The notes: generated by a model from the letters alone, not told the origin. A DNA stretch of 64,000 bases from Bemisia tabaci (GCF_918797505.1 NC_092800.1:46245864-46309863); one strand, 5' to 3'; shown: positions 35,235 to 46,935, counted from the stretch's first letter. A program made the numbers and translations.

Positions 35235-35482
35235 ATCGCGTTCAACAGAAAGGAACCAAGCCACATCAGCTATTTCCAAATTCAACCGGGCAATTTAATT
35301 TTTTACGAAAGAACGTTAATTTGTGCGGATTCCTTTGAAAATTTTGAGGAATTTGCTTCGCACTGTGCAGGAAGCTCACTGTTTACACATAAATCCGCAC
35401 AACCGCTTTCATGTAAACAAGTAAATTGCCGAATTAAATGGCGATAGCTGATGTGGCTTGGTTCTTTTCTGCTCAACGCGGT
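35235..35482. mobile_element. AACCAAGCCACATCAG family MITE, full copy 1
   Basis: The left end TCGCGTTCAACAGAAAGGAA is inverse to the right end TTCTTTTCTGCTCAACGCGG, with CCAAGCCACATCAGC and its inverse inside. About 250 bp. Confidence 0.85.
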
Positions 35483-35871
35483 GCATTTATCTGTATCTCC
35501 GGTGTGCAAGAGACCCATTGCATCGCTCGGATGCAATTGAGCCCTGTGTGTTGGAGTTTGTCTCGCGGCAGGTCTGACAAGCAGATATTGGTTTTGTGGT
35601 TTGATGAATGTGAGCGGGTCCGTAGCGTCTTAATCGATGTGCAACGGTGGAGAAAGGGAATTTGATGCGGTCCATTTGAGAATCTACTGCGACATGATGA
35701 ATGGAGTCGAGCTCCGACCATGTCAGCCATTGAACAGGTAGCTCGATAAGCTCTGTGCTTTTGGTTTCCCTCCGTTACGTATGATTTTCCTCCAGTTGGT
35801 GCGAATAATGTCGCAACATGATTAGCTTTCTAAAAAGCTGAGATTTGAAAAACTCAATCCAGTTAACAAAC

Positions 35872-35873
<2 letters not shown>

Positions 35874-35910
<37 letters not shown>
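35874..35910. repeat. Poly-T tract
   Basis: 37 consecutive T. Confidence 0.9.
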
Positions 35911-35916
<6 letters not shown>

Positions 35917-36009
35917 GTCTATGAAAGTTAGGTTTAGGCTACATTTGTACAATATGTGGTGACAGATGAGAGAATGTAATTTCAAAAACGGCGGTCTTGA
36001 GCTGGTAGA

Positions 36010-36576
36010 ACGTTTTTCCTTCCAATTTTTTGCAAATGATACGGTATCGCTGCTAGGTAATTTTCATGACATTTTAATAAATAAATGTGACAAATAAATT
36101 TTTTTTGCCGCTGATTATTAAATCTTATCGACATTTTTTGAAAAAATCAAATCGTTACCTGATTTTCTCTTCTAGAGTCACCATCCTTGGTCCCTAATCG
36201 AATTCGAAATGCAAATACCTCAGATAGTGGTCCTACGGTCCTACAGCCTGAAAGACTATACCTACTTGGTACTACTATACCTACCAGGTACCTCGGTACC
36301 AGTTACCAAGTAGCCAGGTACCAAGTACCAAGTAGGTAAAGTCTTTCAGGCTGTAGGACCGTAGGACCACTATCTGAGGTATCTGCATTTCGAATTCGAT
36401 TAGGGACCAAGGATGGCGACTTTAGAAAAGAAAATCAGGTAACGATTTGATTTTTTCAAAAAATGTCGATAATATTTAATAATCAGCGGCAAAACAATTT
36501 ATTTGTCACATTTATTTATTGAAATGTCATGTAAATAACCTAAAAGCGATACTGTATCATTTAAAACAATTTTTCC
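36010..36576. repeat. About 560-bp foldback element
   Basis: Arms of about 260 bp: ATCAAATCGTTACCTGATTT on the left matches AAATCAGGTAACGATTTGAT on the right, and GGTCCTACGGTCCTACAGCC matches GGCTGTAGGACCGTAGGACC. The centre is a run of TACCAAGTAGGTACC-like words that are themselves palindromic. Confidence 0.9.
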
Positions 36577-36959
36577 GTGTAAGTACCTATGCACTTTTTG
36601 CTTCCTGTCATTTTAAGAAAGGGTAAGGTTTCTCTAAGATAAACATCCAAACTCTTTCATATACGTATGAAAATCCTTGACCCAAAAGGCTTCGGATCAT
36701 GGTCAAAAGTGATGAGTCCCTTCTCATCTGCAGTGATTAGAAAACTTTCCTATATGTTTTCGAATTTTCCCTCAGCGCAATCACTGTTGCCATATTTCTA
36801 TTGCTTCTAATTTTGGACAGTAATTCGAATTCGGACCTTGTTTGAGGGTTCTATGCAGTCCCATCTTATTAATCTCAATTTATATTCAGCCGCCAAAACG
36901 ATTGAATTCGCGATAATGATCCATGACGCATAACTTTTCACCACCACTTGAGAGGTGAA

Positions 36960-37120
36960 CAGTGACGATTCTTGAAAATTGGCACCACTGTTTTTCCTCC
37001 ATTTAAATGTATGCAAAACAATCGATTTTTGGTGTGGCAGCTTGTCTCGCTTAAAATCGATATTTTTAATGGATTTAAATGGAGGAAAAACAGTGTTGCC
37101 AGCCTGTAAAATCGCCACTG
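36960..37120. mobile_element. hAT-like hairpin MITE (CAGTGRCGATT ends)
   Basis: The ends CAGTGACGATT and AATCGCCACTG are inverse, as are ACTGTTTTTCCTCCATTTAA and its partner at about 37075-37095. The flanks GAGGTGAA and GAGTGAAT look like a decayed 8-bp duplication. Confidence 0.7.
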
Positions 37121-37217
37121 GAGTGAATCCACCAAACATCGACATCAATCGCAAAAATTCGATTTTACTCGAATTTTTCTCCGCGATGTCCCCCCAACCC
37201 CCCCCCCACAAATAAGC

Positions 37218-37218
<1 letters not shown>

Positions 37219-37268
<50 letters not shown>
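37219..37268. repeat. Poly-A tract, 50 bp
   Basis: 50 consecutive A following a C-run and AAATAAGCC. It could be the tail of a retroposed sequence on the plus strand, but no body is recognised. Minus-strand frames crossing it are artefacts. Confidence 0.9.
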
Positions 37269-37269
<1 letters not shown>

Positions 37270-38124
37270 AGAGTAAAGCACTTGAGAGACAAGGAAACTC
37301 TTCATGAACTCTCTGGATGACGCGATAAAGGTTGATGGGAGAAATTGAGTCTCGCCTGGGCGGGCTTTTCGCCGGGAGATGGAACTGATGGGGCTCCCAG
37401 CACCTGTGCCCCTGTCCATTTTGACGTGTGCCGTGATTGAACATTTCCAACGCCCACGTTGGCAGCATTGACGCCATTCATCCCCCGTTCCCAGCAGGGA
37501 TTTACCTTGATTGTAAGCCCACAAGGAAGTTGCTTGGAACAACTTAGCGCTTCTTTCGAGTTGACCCTGACTTTCTCCTTTCATGGAGTATTCTTGGTGA
37601 CGTCAAAAGTGTGGTCGCTCAAGCAAAAATGGACATTGGTACAGGGCAGCAAAGTTTTCTTTGCAGGAATTTGCAGGTATCTGAAATTTGATGAATTTCG
37701 TGTTTAAGTAGAAATTACTGAGTGAACTGAACACCAGGATACCATTGGTTCATGAATTGAACAATTATTGGAGAAGATATGACAAAATGATCTAATCTGC
37801 TAAAATACGTGTGCTTAATTGGGGAATGCCGCCGGATGACGTCACTAGGCGGTGCATTTTCTCATTTTTAAGTCTATTTTTATATTATTTCCCATGTTAG
37901 AAAAAAATTATTAAAAATAATATGAAATCAGCTCTTTAAGCACTTTCAGATGAAGCAATAAAAAATTTGTATGCAAATCGTGTGCAGTGTGTTGAAAAAT
38001 CTGATCGCAGTTTTTCTCTCACCGAGAACTTAAAATTGACAAGTATGGGAGGCGGTACGAGCCCACACACAGCCATGGCTGGTTTTTAATCCAGCAGAGG
38101 GCGTGAGGCGACATTTTCATCCGA
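37269..38124. other. No recognised gene
   Basis: Unique sequence. A TGACGTCA palindrome occurs near 37836 beside a CACTAGGCGGTGCATTTT phrase. Open frames do not match anything I know. Confidence 0.35.
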
Positions 38125-38390
38125 CAATTTGTCGTTTCTCCAACGACTGAACGTATCCTCATTCCAAGATTCCAAAATCTAATTACTCGACTCTTGTTTT
38201 CACACGGAAAGTAACCCGCGATTTCCGTTCGAAATATCCATCATTTTTTATGAGAATCCATGTAAAAAAATCTGTGAAATTTTCAAAGAAAAAATCCCGA
38301 AAGTTTCCAAGTAAAAATAAAATTCTGGAAAAGAATTTTTGCAACGTTGGAATATAGTTACGTTCCTTCGACTGGGAAACGACGAATTTT
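38125..38390. mobile_element. MITE with TCGTTT...AAACGACGA ends, diverged copy
   Basis: The left side TTTGTCGTTTCTCCAACG and right side GGGAAACGACGAA are inverse. The right subterminus GCAACGTTGGAATATAGTTA matches the copy at 50592-50846. Confidence 0.65.
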
Positions 38391-40179
38391 GAGCTCCGGT
38401 TAGTTTGGGTGAAACGTTTCAAAATAATTCTCGAAACCACATTTTTTGACCGGCTAAGTTCTACCCGATGCAGCAAAAAGCTCAGATTTAGTCTTAAATT
38501 AAAGGCGTTAGGTGTCTCAAAATGTACTTAAAACTCCTAAGTAAAAAGGAAAAAAAAACACTTTAGTTATTCTTCGAATACTTTGAATAAATGCCGGAAC
38601 GACGTACTCTTCAAATAGAATTGTCATAAACGAGATAATATGCAATGACATCATATGCCTCTCATCAAATATGGTTGCAGAGTTTACTATCTCAAAAATA
38701 TCTGCGTATTTACTGTGCACATTGTCATTAAATTCATCCAAGATTCCCAGCCTTCCAGACCGAATGAAGATTATTCGAGTTTAATCACTGTTGTATCAGT
38801 GGTTTTAAAGTAAGGTCAGGATTTAAAGCCCCACCTCGAAAACTTCAATTTTTGGAACCCCCATCTGAGACTTCCGCATGCTTGAAATTTTCTTACTATG
38901 TATATGCAATATCAAGAAATTTTTGAAGTACATTGATTGGGAGGTGCAACATTGATTTTGAGCTTTTTTACATATTTACTGAGCATTCCAGCAATCAAAT
39001 AATTTGTCGTCAAGTGTTCAAAAATTCGAAGACAGATAAATTTAACATTTGAAAGTTACCGGTAACAGCGAAATCTCGGATAATTTTTTTCTTCTTCTCA
39101 TGGACCGAAAGGATCGCTGAAATACGAGTGGTAAATGAAAAACCAAACGTTTCACGAAAACACTCGGGATATCGATGTTTCTTATATTGTGTCTCGGAAG
39201 TTCAAATAATGCAGCGCTAAAGTAGTGTCTAATGCATTTCCAATTCTGCGCGAGTAGATTGTTGATACAAGAAACTTGGAGATAAGAATTGAGGAGATGC
39301 AGGGTGAGTACTCAAAGAGTTTCGAGACTTTGGCGCTGTTGTCAGAATTTTCCACCCCCATAGAAGAATTGGGAAGTGTTAAACAAGAGAAGACGGCTCC
39401 CTTCCGCTTACCTTATCTCTGTCAAAAAAACTTGTTCAGCGTGACTGTGAGGCACACAATTGTAGAAATGCCTTACAGTAATGCCATAATTCCATTATAG
39501 TGGTATACATTTTGGAAAATCGCCCAACAGTGCCATAATTTCACATTTTTTGCGAGAATAGAATGTGAGGTACGATGAAATTTTAATTAAAATCTCATTA
39601 TTACTTTGATTGAAAATGAGGGAACATCTTTTCTGCACAAGTCTTAAAATTTTAGAATTTCCAAAAGGTAAAAGTTAGCTCATTTGTGATGACTTTTAGT
39701 TTTTTGTAGATGCGCGTTTTGGGCAAGTGATCTATCATCGGGGCTACTCAATTTTTTTTTTAAATTCTTTAAAATTTTAAAAAAATTGATGTTCAAATTT
39801 TGAAATTTAATAATCAATTTTTCTAGTTTCCTGTCTTACACGCAAAGTCGATTTTCATGTTATTTCTGGATTTTTACTCTTTTTATGCGCTCTTACCTTA
39901 ATTTTAGAGGTGGGAGAAAATACCTCTGCCATACGAACCGAATAGTGTAGTGAGTTCTTTCCGGTTCAAATCCGAGAACTTCAGCTCGATTGGTTCAATT
40001 TCATCCAAAATTTGCAGGAAAGACCATATCCAGGGTCTCTTCTTGAACGTCAGGTGATTTTTCTTCTCCGTGCACAATATTGCACTATATTCATTGTCTG
40101 AGCTCTCCAGACGCTGTATTTTCCTCCGAGTGTCCCAAATCTTACATATCTCAAGAGGAGACACTTGAAAGCCGTCAGT
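38391..40179. other. No recognised gene; unique AT-rich sequence
   Basis: No repeat ends or domains were seen. Short frames (74 to 86 codons) on both strands lack family features. Presumably intronic or 5' flanking DNA of the receptor gene. Confidence 0.4.
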
Positions 40180-40540
40180 TGAATTTGCCGGCTCCTAGAC
40201 AGCGGAGAGTGGGATGGCGGTTGTTAAATTGTCGGGCGAATCGAAGTCATGTCGGTTCCCTCATTTCGGCGAATTAGCCCGCGACGATCGCGATAGCCCG
40301 CCCGGGCATTAGTCAGACGCGAGGATCCCTTTAATTAAATTTCGCTCGGGAAACGGAAAACGGAAAACGGGAACGTATTCTCGACGAAATAAAAACGGCA
40401 GCTCGGCCCGGCCAAGACAGCGCTCTCGTCCTCGCGACAAGTACTTTATTCTCCATCGCCGATCTCGCCGCGCCGTGCCAGATCGCGCATGCAGCAGCTC
40501 CACGCCAGTACCGCTTGTTGCATCGCTCGAATCTGAAGGC
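40180..40540. other. CpG-rich non-coding island upstream of the receptor exon
   Basis: This segment is clearly richer in GC and CpG than its surroundings, with many GCGA, CGCGAC and CGGCCCGGCC stretches, and shows no repeat ends or recognisable protein. It includes three copies of a GGAAAACGG-type heptamer near 40350. It could be an unmethylated regulatory region, an unrecognised non-coding exon, or simply a composition patch. Confidence 0.4.
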
Positions 40541-40741
40541 GAAAATTGAATCGCTCAGTTACACAAGGGCCCAAGCGCCAAATGTACAAGTACGCAAAAA
40601 TCAATAATGAAATCAGATAATTTAATTCATAGCTTTAATTTTTTTTTTCCTTTTTAGCTCTCGGATGTATGAGGGGTCAATTAAAACTGTTATCGCCATT
40701 TTTCTCGAATTCTCATTTTTGGCGCTTGAGCCCGGCGCGTG

Positions 40742-40890
40742 AGCCCTTTCTCCGGAACATTTACTAATTTCTCCGGAGAGAAAATAATTCTCTCCCTAAC
40801 AATAACTTTTCGTCCCGAAGAGAAAATATTTTTCTCCGGAACACTAAATAATTTCTCCGCAGAGGACATAATTTTCTCCCGGAAAAAAAA
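40742..40890. repeat. Degenerate short repeats of a TTCTCCGGA motif
   Basis: A TTCTCCGGA-type motif recurs about five to six times at irregular spacing, mostly as TTCTCCGGAACA or TTCTCCGGAGAG, with decayed versions between (TTCTCCGCAGAG, TTCTCCCGGAA). It lies 230 to 380 bp upstream of the receptor exon, within what is presumably the preceding intron. No function is apparent. Confidence 0.5.
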
Positions 40891-41119
40891 ATTAAAATTA
40901 ATTTTGTCGTTTTTTCCTGCAGCTGAAAGTGAGCTGGTAACAGCTGGAAACGTCCTGCCTTTTAGTGATTTTTTAATGTTTAGCCTTGTTTATCCGCATG
41001 TTTTAATTGCCTCCCGATTTCTTCGTATATTGGGGCTATGTTTTTTGGGCTGTATGACTATGAAAAATGTATGAATTGAAGGAGTTGAGAGTGATGAGGT
41101 GACTAAATTTGTGTTGCAG

Positions 41120-41300
41120 GCAAGGCGGTGCCATTTGTGGAGCTGACGGTGGCGCATGCATCTGTGCTGACGATCCTGGCCATCAGCTTCGAGAGGTACT
41201 ACGCCATCTGCGAACCCCTCAAAGCCGGCTATGTCTGCACGAAAACCAGGGCTCTTATAATCTGCCTCCTAGCTTGGGCACTTGCCGCTCTCTTCACCAG
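41120..41300 (+). CDS. Internal exon of a neuropeptide GPCR, probably ecdysis-triggering hormone receptor (TM3 to TM4)
   Basis: This 181-bp exon is open in one frame and encodes about 60 residues: TM3 (starting KAVPFVELTVAHASVLTILA), the E-R-Y motif at the cytoplasmic end of TM3 (SFERYYAICEPL), intracellular loop 2 (KAGYVCTKTRA) and TM4 with its conserved Trp (LLAWALAALFT). It is preceded by TTGCAG and followed by GTAAGT. The first two bases (GC) finish a split codon. Counting back from the ERY arginine, that residue falls at position 3.25, the near-invariant disulfide cysteine, so the upstream exon should end in T to give TGC. The exon ends with AG of a second split codon, likely Ser or Arg. 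The PLKAGYVCTKTRA loop fits insect ecdysis-triggering hormone receptors, plasma-membrane receptors that signal through G proteins to drive the ecdysis sequence; related thyrotropin-releasing-hormone or neuromedin-type receptors are the alternative. No start codon, TM1-2 or TM5-7 exon was found in the window. Confidence 0.85.
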
Positions 41301-43766
41301 GTAAGTCAATAAATTAACTCCCTTCTTTGGGCCGCATTCATGTCACCTGAGAATTTTTCCATCAGAGATGCTGTATCTTACGTACCCCGCACTCACAATT
41401 TAAGCAAATCTAAACATAAAGTCAGTAAAAAAAAAAGTTAATTTTATAATTCAAATAATTATTCATTTCAGATAAATAATATAATAACTAATTTAAGTAT
41501 TCAATTTTAATTTACAAAAAAGTTAATTTCATTATACTTTGTTTTTTGGTCCGAGAGGTGAATAAAACTACTCCGGAACGTCCCCGGCATTATTTTTTTT
41601 CCAGCTTATTCGGTTACCCATTTTATTATGCTCGTTTTAGTCAAAAGTTACATTCGGAAGTCAGCGCTACCTTGCATCCAATGATAATTCATGAGCCACT
41701 TCTTGAACAAAAATTCAAATAAAATTCGCGTAATGATGACTGATGAATGTCGGGATAGGCGCCTCGCTAGGCGAGTTTTCGCGACTAAAGATAGGGTTGT
41801 TAAACCACTTTTTTCAACTCTTTGGTCATCAGTCATCATGGGGCGAATCTGAACGTTGATTCCCGAAAGTAAATCTTACATTATAGAGAAGATAGCAGTG
41901 TGGGGTCTCTAAGATATATTGTCTCTGATTTCGATTTGCAATATAAGCTTCGTTAAATTAAGCTTTATGTGAAGTACACACGTTGAAAATTGGGACCATT
42001 GGTTGAAAGTCAACAGTCGTAATTTGATCAATTTAATTCTTTTTCATTATAAAAGTACCAAGTTTATTTGAATAGTTCAGGTCCACTTGTAATTGTTGAG
42101 CCCCCGATCTTCACCAGTGGCTAAAAAATCCCCAAATATCGCAAATTTCAGGGAATTTCCAATCATTGTACCGATGACCCCCTTTTCTAGATCCTTTATT
42201 TTCAGCGTGTGGACTTGGTTTTAGAGAAGACAAAATATACTACTAGACATGGTAAAAATGAAATCTCGCGAAATATGTTTTTTCAGCAAAGCACGCAAAA
42301 CGCGTCAAGCATTTGCTAAAGTTCAAAATCAATTATAAATAAGATATGAACGTTTGAAAAATTAGTGATTTCAAAATCCACGTTCAGAAAAGAATTAAAA
42401 CTAATGAAAAGTCAAATCAGCAACTGTATGAACTTATCATTCCATAAATGCCAATAATGTATATTTGAAAAAAATCCTTTCTACACTAATCTACAGTATT
42501 TGTAAACTAGTCGATGAATGAGAGGTTTGAATTTACAAACCCTGAAAAACACGACTTTCCTCTTTTGAATTGAATTTGAAAATTTTGGATATTTCCATCG
42601 TATTCTAAGTGAGCTTCTGATGATAAAACATGTTTCATTATGCTCAACCGTCAAGTCCGTCTTAGCAGTTCCTAGCAACGCGGTGATTACACTGTATCAA
42701 ACAGAGTAATGGAAAATCAAGAAAATACGAAAAATTAAGAGGAGTTGCCTAACTAATCGCACATTCTTTCCGCTCAAACATTCAAAGCGGAGAAAGAACA
42801 TGTTGGTTCTGAAAGTTCATCTGTAACATCATCCTTACGGCGGAATAGAACTTCAAACCTCCCTTTCCGAAATTCAACTTTATTAGCTTGATTCCTTTTT
42901 CCTGATCTGAGTGTAGATTGTCAAATTCAAAAGAGTTCCTTTTAAGTGCCTGGGTATTTTCTATCTCAATAGTCTGAGGCATACAAACTTCTATTCGGTG
43001 CAAAGAAATATCAATGCATATTCCGCCCACCATCATTCTCTCTGAGACGACTTAATTATTGTTGTCCGTTCTGACGGCGTGTCAGTTGAATGGAAGTTGA
43101 ATCAAGTCACCAAAGATTTTCAAAAATTATGTCATGTTGGTTGCGATGTCGATGCAACAACTGTGTATTTTGTTTCTGCACACGGCATTAATTTCTATAA
43201 ATCAATTTTCCTTAAATTGCACTATTTGGCAACGATGACACTTATGAATAATACCATTATCAAGTATTTACATGATATTACATGAGTTTATTACAAATTA
43301 AATGGAGGTTAAACAGATATCCCAGAGGGAGTAAAATGTGGGGACCTTTAATCGAATTAAATGAGGAATTGCCGCCCAAAACTTGCTTTTCATAATTCTT
43401 TCTTTCAAAATTCTCCAATCGTTCTACATTATAGCAATGACGGCATAAAAATCTAATGACGTGAAAAATTCCGTCATCCCAAGCGGCGAAAATGGAGCCG
43501 TGGCTTTTTTGATACAACTATTCGTACTCGAGGGATGTCCGTGTTGCATACGCAGAGAATTGAAGGGGTTCTAGGTTTCTTAATCATAAAGTTTGGCTAC
43601 AAGTATCTAGAAGAATGTTTGTGTTGCACTTACAAGTACTTTAACCATAAAAAACCTCGGTATTGGGTTGAACCGTGTAGCGTATGACCCACCCTCCACG
43701 CAGCGTTACTAAATAGTGTGATTTTCGGATTTCTTATTCTTAATGATTTGCGGAATTGACAAACAC
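41301..43766 (+). other. Intron downstream of the receptor exon, repeat-poor
   Basis: The sequence begins with a consensus donor GTAAGT. It is AT-rich and contains only one recognised repeat fragment near 41845-41915. No exon with receptor TM5-7 features was seen here by eye. Reading frames are short and interrupted. Confidence 0.5.
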
Positions 43767-43991
43767 GGAAGAGTTTAATTTTTGATTTAACAATTTAATT
43801 CCTAAACAAAGTGACTGCAATGTTTCAACGTAGATTGTACAGCAAAAAAATGCTACTTTAACCACTATTGTAAGCTATTGTAACTCCGGGGGTGGTTAAA
43901 GTAGCATTTTTGTGATGTGAAATTTTCATTGAAACATTGCAGTCACTTGTTTTAGTAATTGAATTGTTAAATCAGCAATTTAATTTTTTCC
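43767..43991. mobile_element. Palindromic MITE (GATTTAACAA...GACTGCAATG family), copy 1
   Basis: The ends GGAAGAGTTTAATTTTTGAT and TCAGCAATTTAATTTTTTCC bound inner arms AGTGACTGCAATGTTTCAA and TTGAAACATTGCAGTCACT. Near the centre, TGCTACTTTAACCAC pairs with GTGGTTAAAGTAGCA. Related copies are at 56013 and 59967. Confidence 0.85.
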
Positions 43992-44926
43992 TTGATGTAA
44001 TGAAATTGTGGACACGTTTCTGATGGAACATTTTTCAGAAACATGATGCAGTTTTTGATAGGAGAGGAAATCGAAATTTTAACATTCCCTTAAGAATTAC
44101 CGTCTGAATACTCTATCTTTCGGTTCACTTCGTTTTTTTAAAATACTGAACTTTTTTCGAAAAGAAAGGTAGGACACTCCCACAGTGCTTAAAATTTCAC
44201 CTAAACGCTTTGAGAAATAGTGCCTAAAAACTTAATATATGTATGTAGGATAAATTTCCTGTAATTTCATATTTTCAAGCCTGCATGAACTAGGAAAAAA
44301 GCAACTACAGTAATTTCTTGTCATTTATACAAATGATAAAAATAATACAATTAAAAACAAAATTGTACGTCTCGTGAAGTCGGCACACGCGATTATTTCA
44401 AAGAATTCTCTTTCATTTGAATGAAGGTTGCTCAAAGATACAAAAGTCAACATTGGAAATCAGAGAAAATACAAAAACGCAGTTACAAGACATTAATTTA
44501 CGTACTAGCTTTTATTTTGAATGTCAAGATTTATATTTTATGACGGCATTGTAATATAACTTGAAATTTCACCTCTAGTGTGGGTTACTCTCCTCCAACT
44601 TTCGCACTTTCTTCTCTCGCTCTTTCCTTCTAAATCATCACTCTCCCCGTCTTTTTACTTCATTTCCAAATTCAATCGTAATCTCATTTCTATTCGTCAA
44701 ACTGCTGGAGGCTCATATCCTGGGAGTTCTAGACCACTAAGACCTTATGCAATGCATCAAAACGCTTACCCTTAAACTACAAGCCACAAGTCTTTGCTTC
44801 CTCTCAAAACTCCTTCAATTTCGTCGGGTAGGCAATTTCATCTCCTGAGAGTTGAAATAGTTGCTCGATGTCGAAACGAACACTAGAACGGCGCCCGATG
44901 TGATTATACCAGACCTTTCACCCCCT
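43992..44926. other. No recognised gene
   Basis: AT-rich sequence; 44840-44870 carries a GAGAGTTGAAATAGTTGCT variant of the dispersed motif seen at 4845 and 15640. Confidence 0.4.
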
Positions 44927-45209
44927 GCGGGTCGATTATTGAAATTGATAGACAAAGTTATGGACAAAGAAGACAAAAAGGATATGGAGGGATCCTATTA
45001 GTGTAAGTATGGGTGGTTGCAATGGACAAAGGAGGTAGGTAATAGACTAACCAACAGCAATCCACGAGAGAACCGATAGTTAGTCCATCATTTTCTCCCT
45101 TAGTCTGTAGGAACCATCGAACCACCCTTTTCAACCAATAGTATAGCTTCATAATCCCTATGTCTTCTTTGTCTTTCGCTTTGTCTATCAATTTCAATGA
45201 TCGGACCGC
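44927..45209. mobile_element. MITE with ATTGAAATTGATAGACAAAG ends
   Basis: The left end GCGGGTCGATTATTGAAATT is inverse to the right end AATTTCAATGATCGGACCGC, extended by GACAAAG...GAAGACA and TGTCTTCTTTGTC. 283 bp. Fragments occur at about 19033-19110, 24489-24530 and 27038-27085. Confidence 0.85.
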
Positions 45210-45759
45210 TGGAGCGTCACGTATTTCATGACTAGTTCCTTGGAAGAAATTGGGAAAAGCCCGAATTATCTAATGCTGTTCTTCCTGAGTTCGAATCCGA
45301 GTGAATTCTAACGCTCCCTTACGACCTTTTACCGCCGTTTCGGCAATTCTCAAGATCCTTCCGCGGGTCTCTCAGGAGTGATTAAAATTTAAAGCCAACA
45401 GGAAGAATTAGCGCCGAGTTTTGATTTTTTCCGTGCGATGCGATGACACCAAGTGACAAGTAACCTCGTCGGGAGGGGGAGAGAAAATAAATTAGGTGAA
45501 GAGGAGCGGAAGATAGCGATTTATTTATTTACACGCTAAAAAAACTAAGTAACAAGGCTCCGAAGAATGGGACGAGGGGCGGAGGAAGGCGCGGAAAAGA
45601 GAAATGATGAAAGCTCGCGAGCCATTATTAGAATGAAAAATGCGAGGGCATTAACAAAGCTTGCATATTGACTCCTTTGCGAGGGCTTGTAAACGACGTC
45701 ATTGGAGCTTCCTCAGTTTCGCTCTTGATGCAACGCTATGACGTAAAGGGAGTTGTATG

Positions 45760-46017
45760 CTGCCGTGGTAAGGAATAACGCCGTTTGAGCCTTTGGACGT
45801 CGCCAAATTTCCTTAGTAAAATCACGGAATTTAAAGAAAATCTGTGCATATTTCCCCCTCCCCCTAATTTTTCAAAGATTTTTGCTCGTAATTTGATTCA
45901 AAGTTCCTGAGCATTTTACGGAACAATATTCATGACTTTCCTCGAATGAAAATATTTTCTCAGAGGATATTTGGCAACGTTCGAATTTTTATACGACGTT
46001 CAGCCTTAGTACCGTAG
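45760..46017 (-). mobile_element. CTGCCGTGC-end MITE, copy 8
   Basis: Tips CTGCCGTGGTAAGGAATAAC and CCTTAGTACCGTAG; inverted relative to copy 1. First member of a four-copy cluster. Confidence 0.8.
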
Positions 46018-46245
46018 CATATCAATGGCCAAAGTGCGAAACCACCTATCTCAGTGCAGAAGTTGTGAAACCGGGGAGGCCCATCCGTGTCAAATTCTGC
46101 ATTTGCCATGGTATATAATTCTCGAAGCGGAAATCTCAAAAGTACACGACTTTCTTTCGCAAAATGTGAAATTAAGAGAGAATTTCGGACTCTCGATGTG
46201 CTCTTCATAATTTCTGTTTCTCTTGCCATGAAGGAGCATCCATTT

Positions 46246-46489
46246 TGTAGTGCCAAGGAAAATCGCTTTATAAGCATTCGAGAGTAGCCAAATTTCCTCC
46301 AATAAAATTGTCGTTTTTAAGGAGAGTTGAGAACGTTTTCTCTCACAGATATTTTAGATCCAACTGCAACTAAAATCCTCCGAAAAACGGGAGAAAAATA
46401 TTCACAGATTTCTCTGAAAATTCGTATTTTAATAGAAGAGATTTGACAACGTTTGAAGGCTCATACGACGTTCTTCCTAAGCACGGCAG
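46246..46489 (+). mobile_element. CTGCCGTGC-end MITE, copy 9 (left end eroded)
   Basis: The left end is eroded (TAGTGCCAAGGAAAATCGC) and the right end is intact (CCTAAGCACGGCAG). Between this and copy 8 lies a left fragment of the ATATCGATGGCC family (46019-46072). Confidence 0.75.
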
Positions 46490-46624
46490 TATTATTTTTC
46501 GCTCCAGCAAAAGTTTGCAACAGTCGGAGAGTATGGGTTCTCCTCCACTCTGTTTGAAACACGGTGTTCATTTCGTCGCTCCTCGGACGTATGGTCGAAT
46601 CTCAATTTTCATGTGAGTCCTGTT

Positions 46625-46877
46625 CTGCCGTGGTGAGGAAAAACGCCGCATGATCATTCGAGTGTTGCCAAATTTCCTCCGATAAAATGTTTATTTTTGA
46701 TGAAATTTATGAATATTTTTCCTAGAAATGTTCAGAATCTCTAGGTGAAATTGCGAACAAAATTATCTGAAAAATTGGGAGGAAAATATTCATAAGTTTA
46801 CCAGGAAATTCGCGTTTTATCAAAGGAAATTTGGCAACGCCTGAAGGCTCATACGGCGTTCTTCCTTAGCACGGCGG
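46625..46877 (+). mobile_element. CTGCCGTGC-end MITE, copy 10
   Basis: 253 bp; tips CTGCCGTGGTGAGGAAAAAC and CCTTAGCACGGCGG. Confidence 0.85.
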
Positions 46878-46935
46878 TATAACTCTATGCTTTCCGGGGC
46901 TCATGTGAAGATAGAGATACGCCGTTACGTCGATG
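46878..46935. mobile_element. Half copy of the AAGGGCGTA hairpin MITE
   Basis: ACTCTATGCTTTCCG...GGGCTCATGTG...GAGATACGCCGTTACGTC matches the right half of 18896-19008. It fills exactly the gap between two larger MITEs. Confidence 0.6.

Noticed and set aside
36807..37584. Long minus-strand frames with poly-Phe
   Set aside because: They exist only because they cross the 50-bp poly-A tract; the flanks resemble no known protein.
37830..37862. TGACGTCA as a CREB-type regulatory site
   Set aside because: The same palindrome appears near 33613 and 48221 in repeat-like contexts; no promoter is nearby.
41109..41312. 67-codon frame starting MCCRQGG over the receptor exon
   Set aside because: It is a shifted frame of the true exon; the receptor motifs appear only in the other frame and the splice sites fit that frame.
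45285..45305. GAGTTCGAATCCGAG as a pol III B box
   Set aside because: No A-box-like sequence at the expected distance upstream and no cloverleaf.
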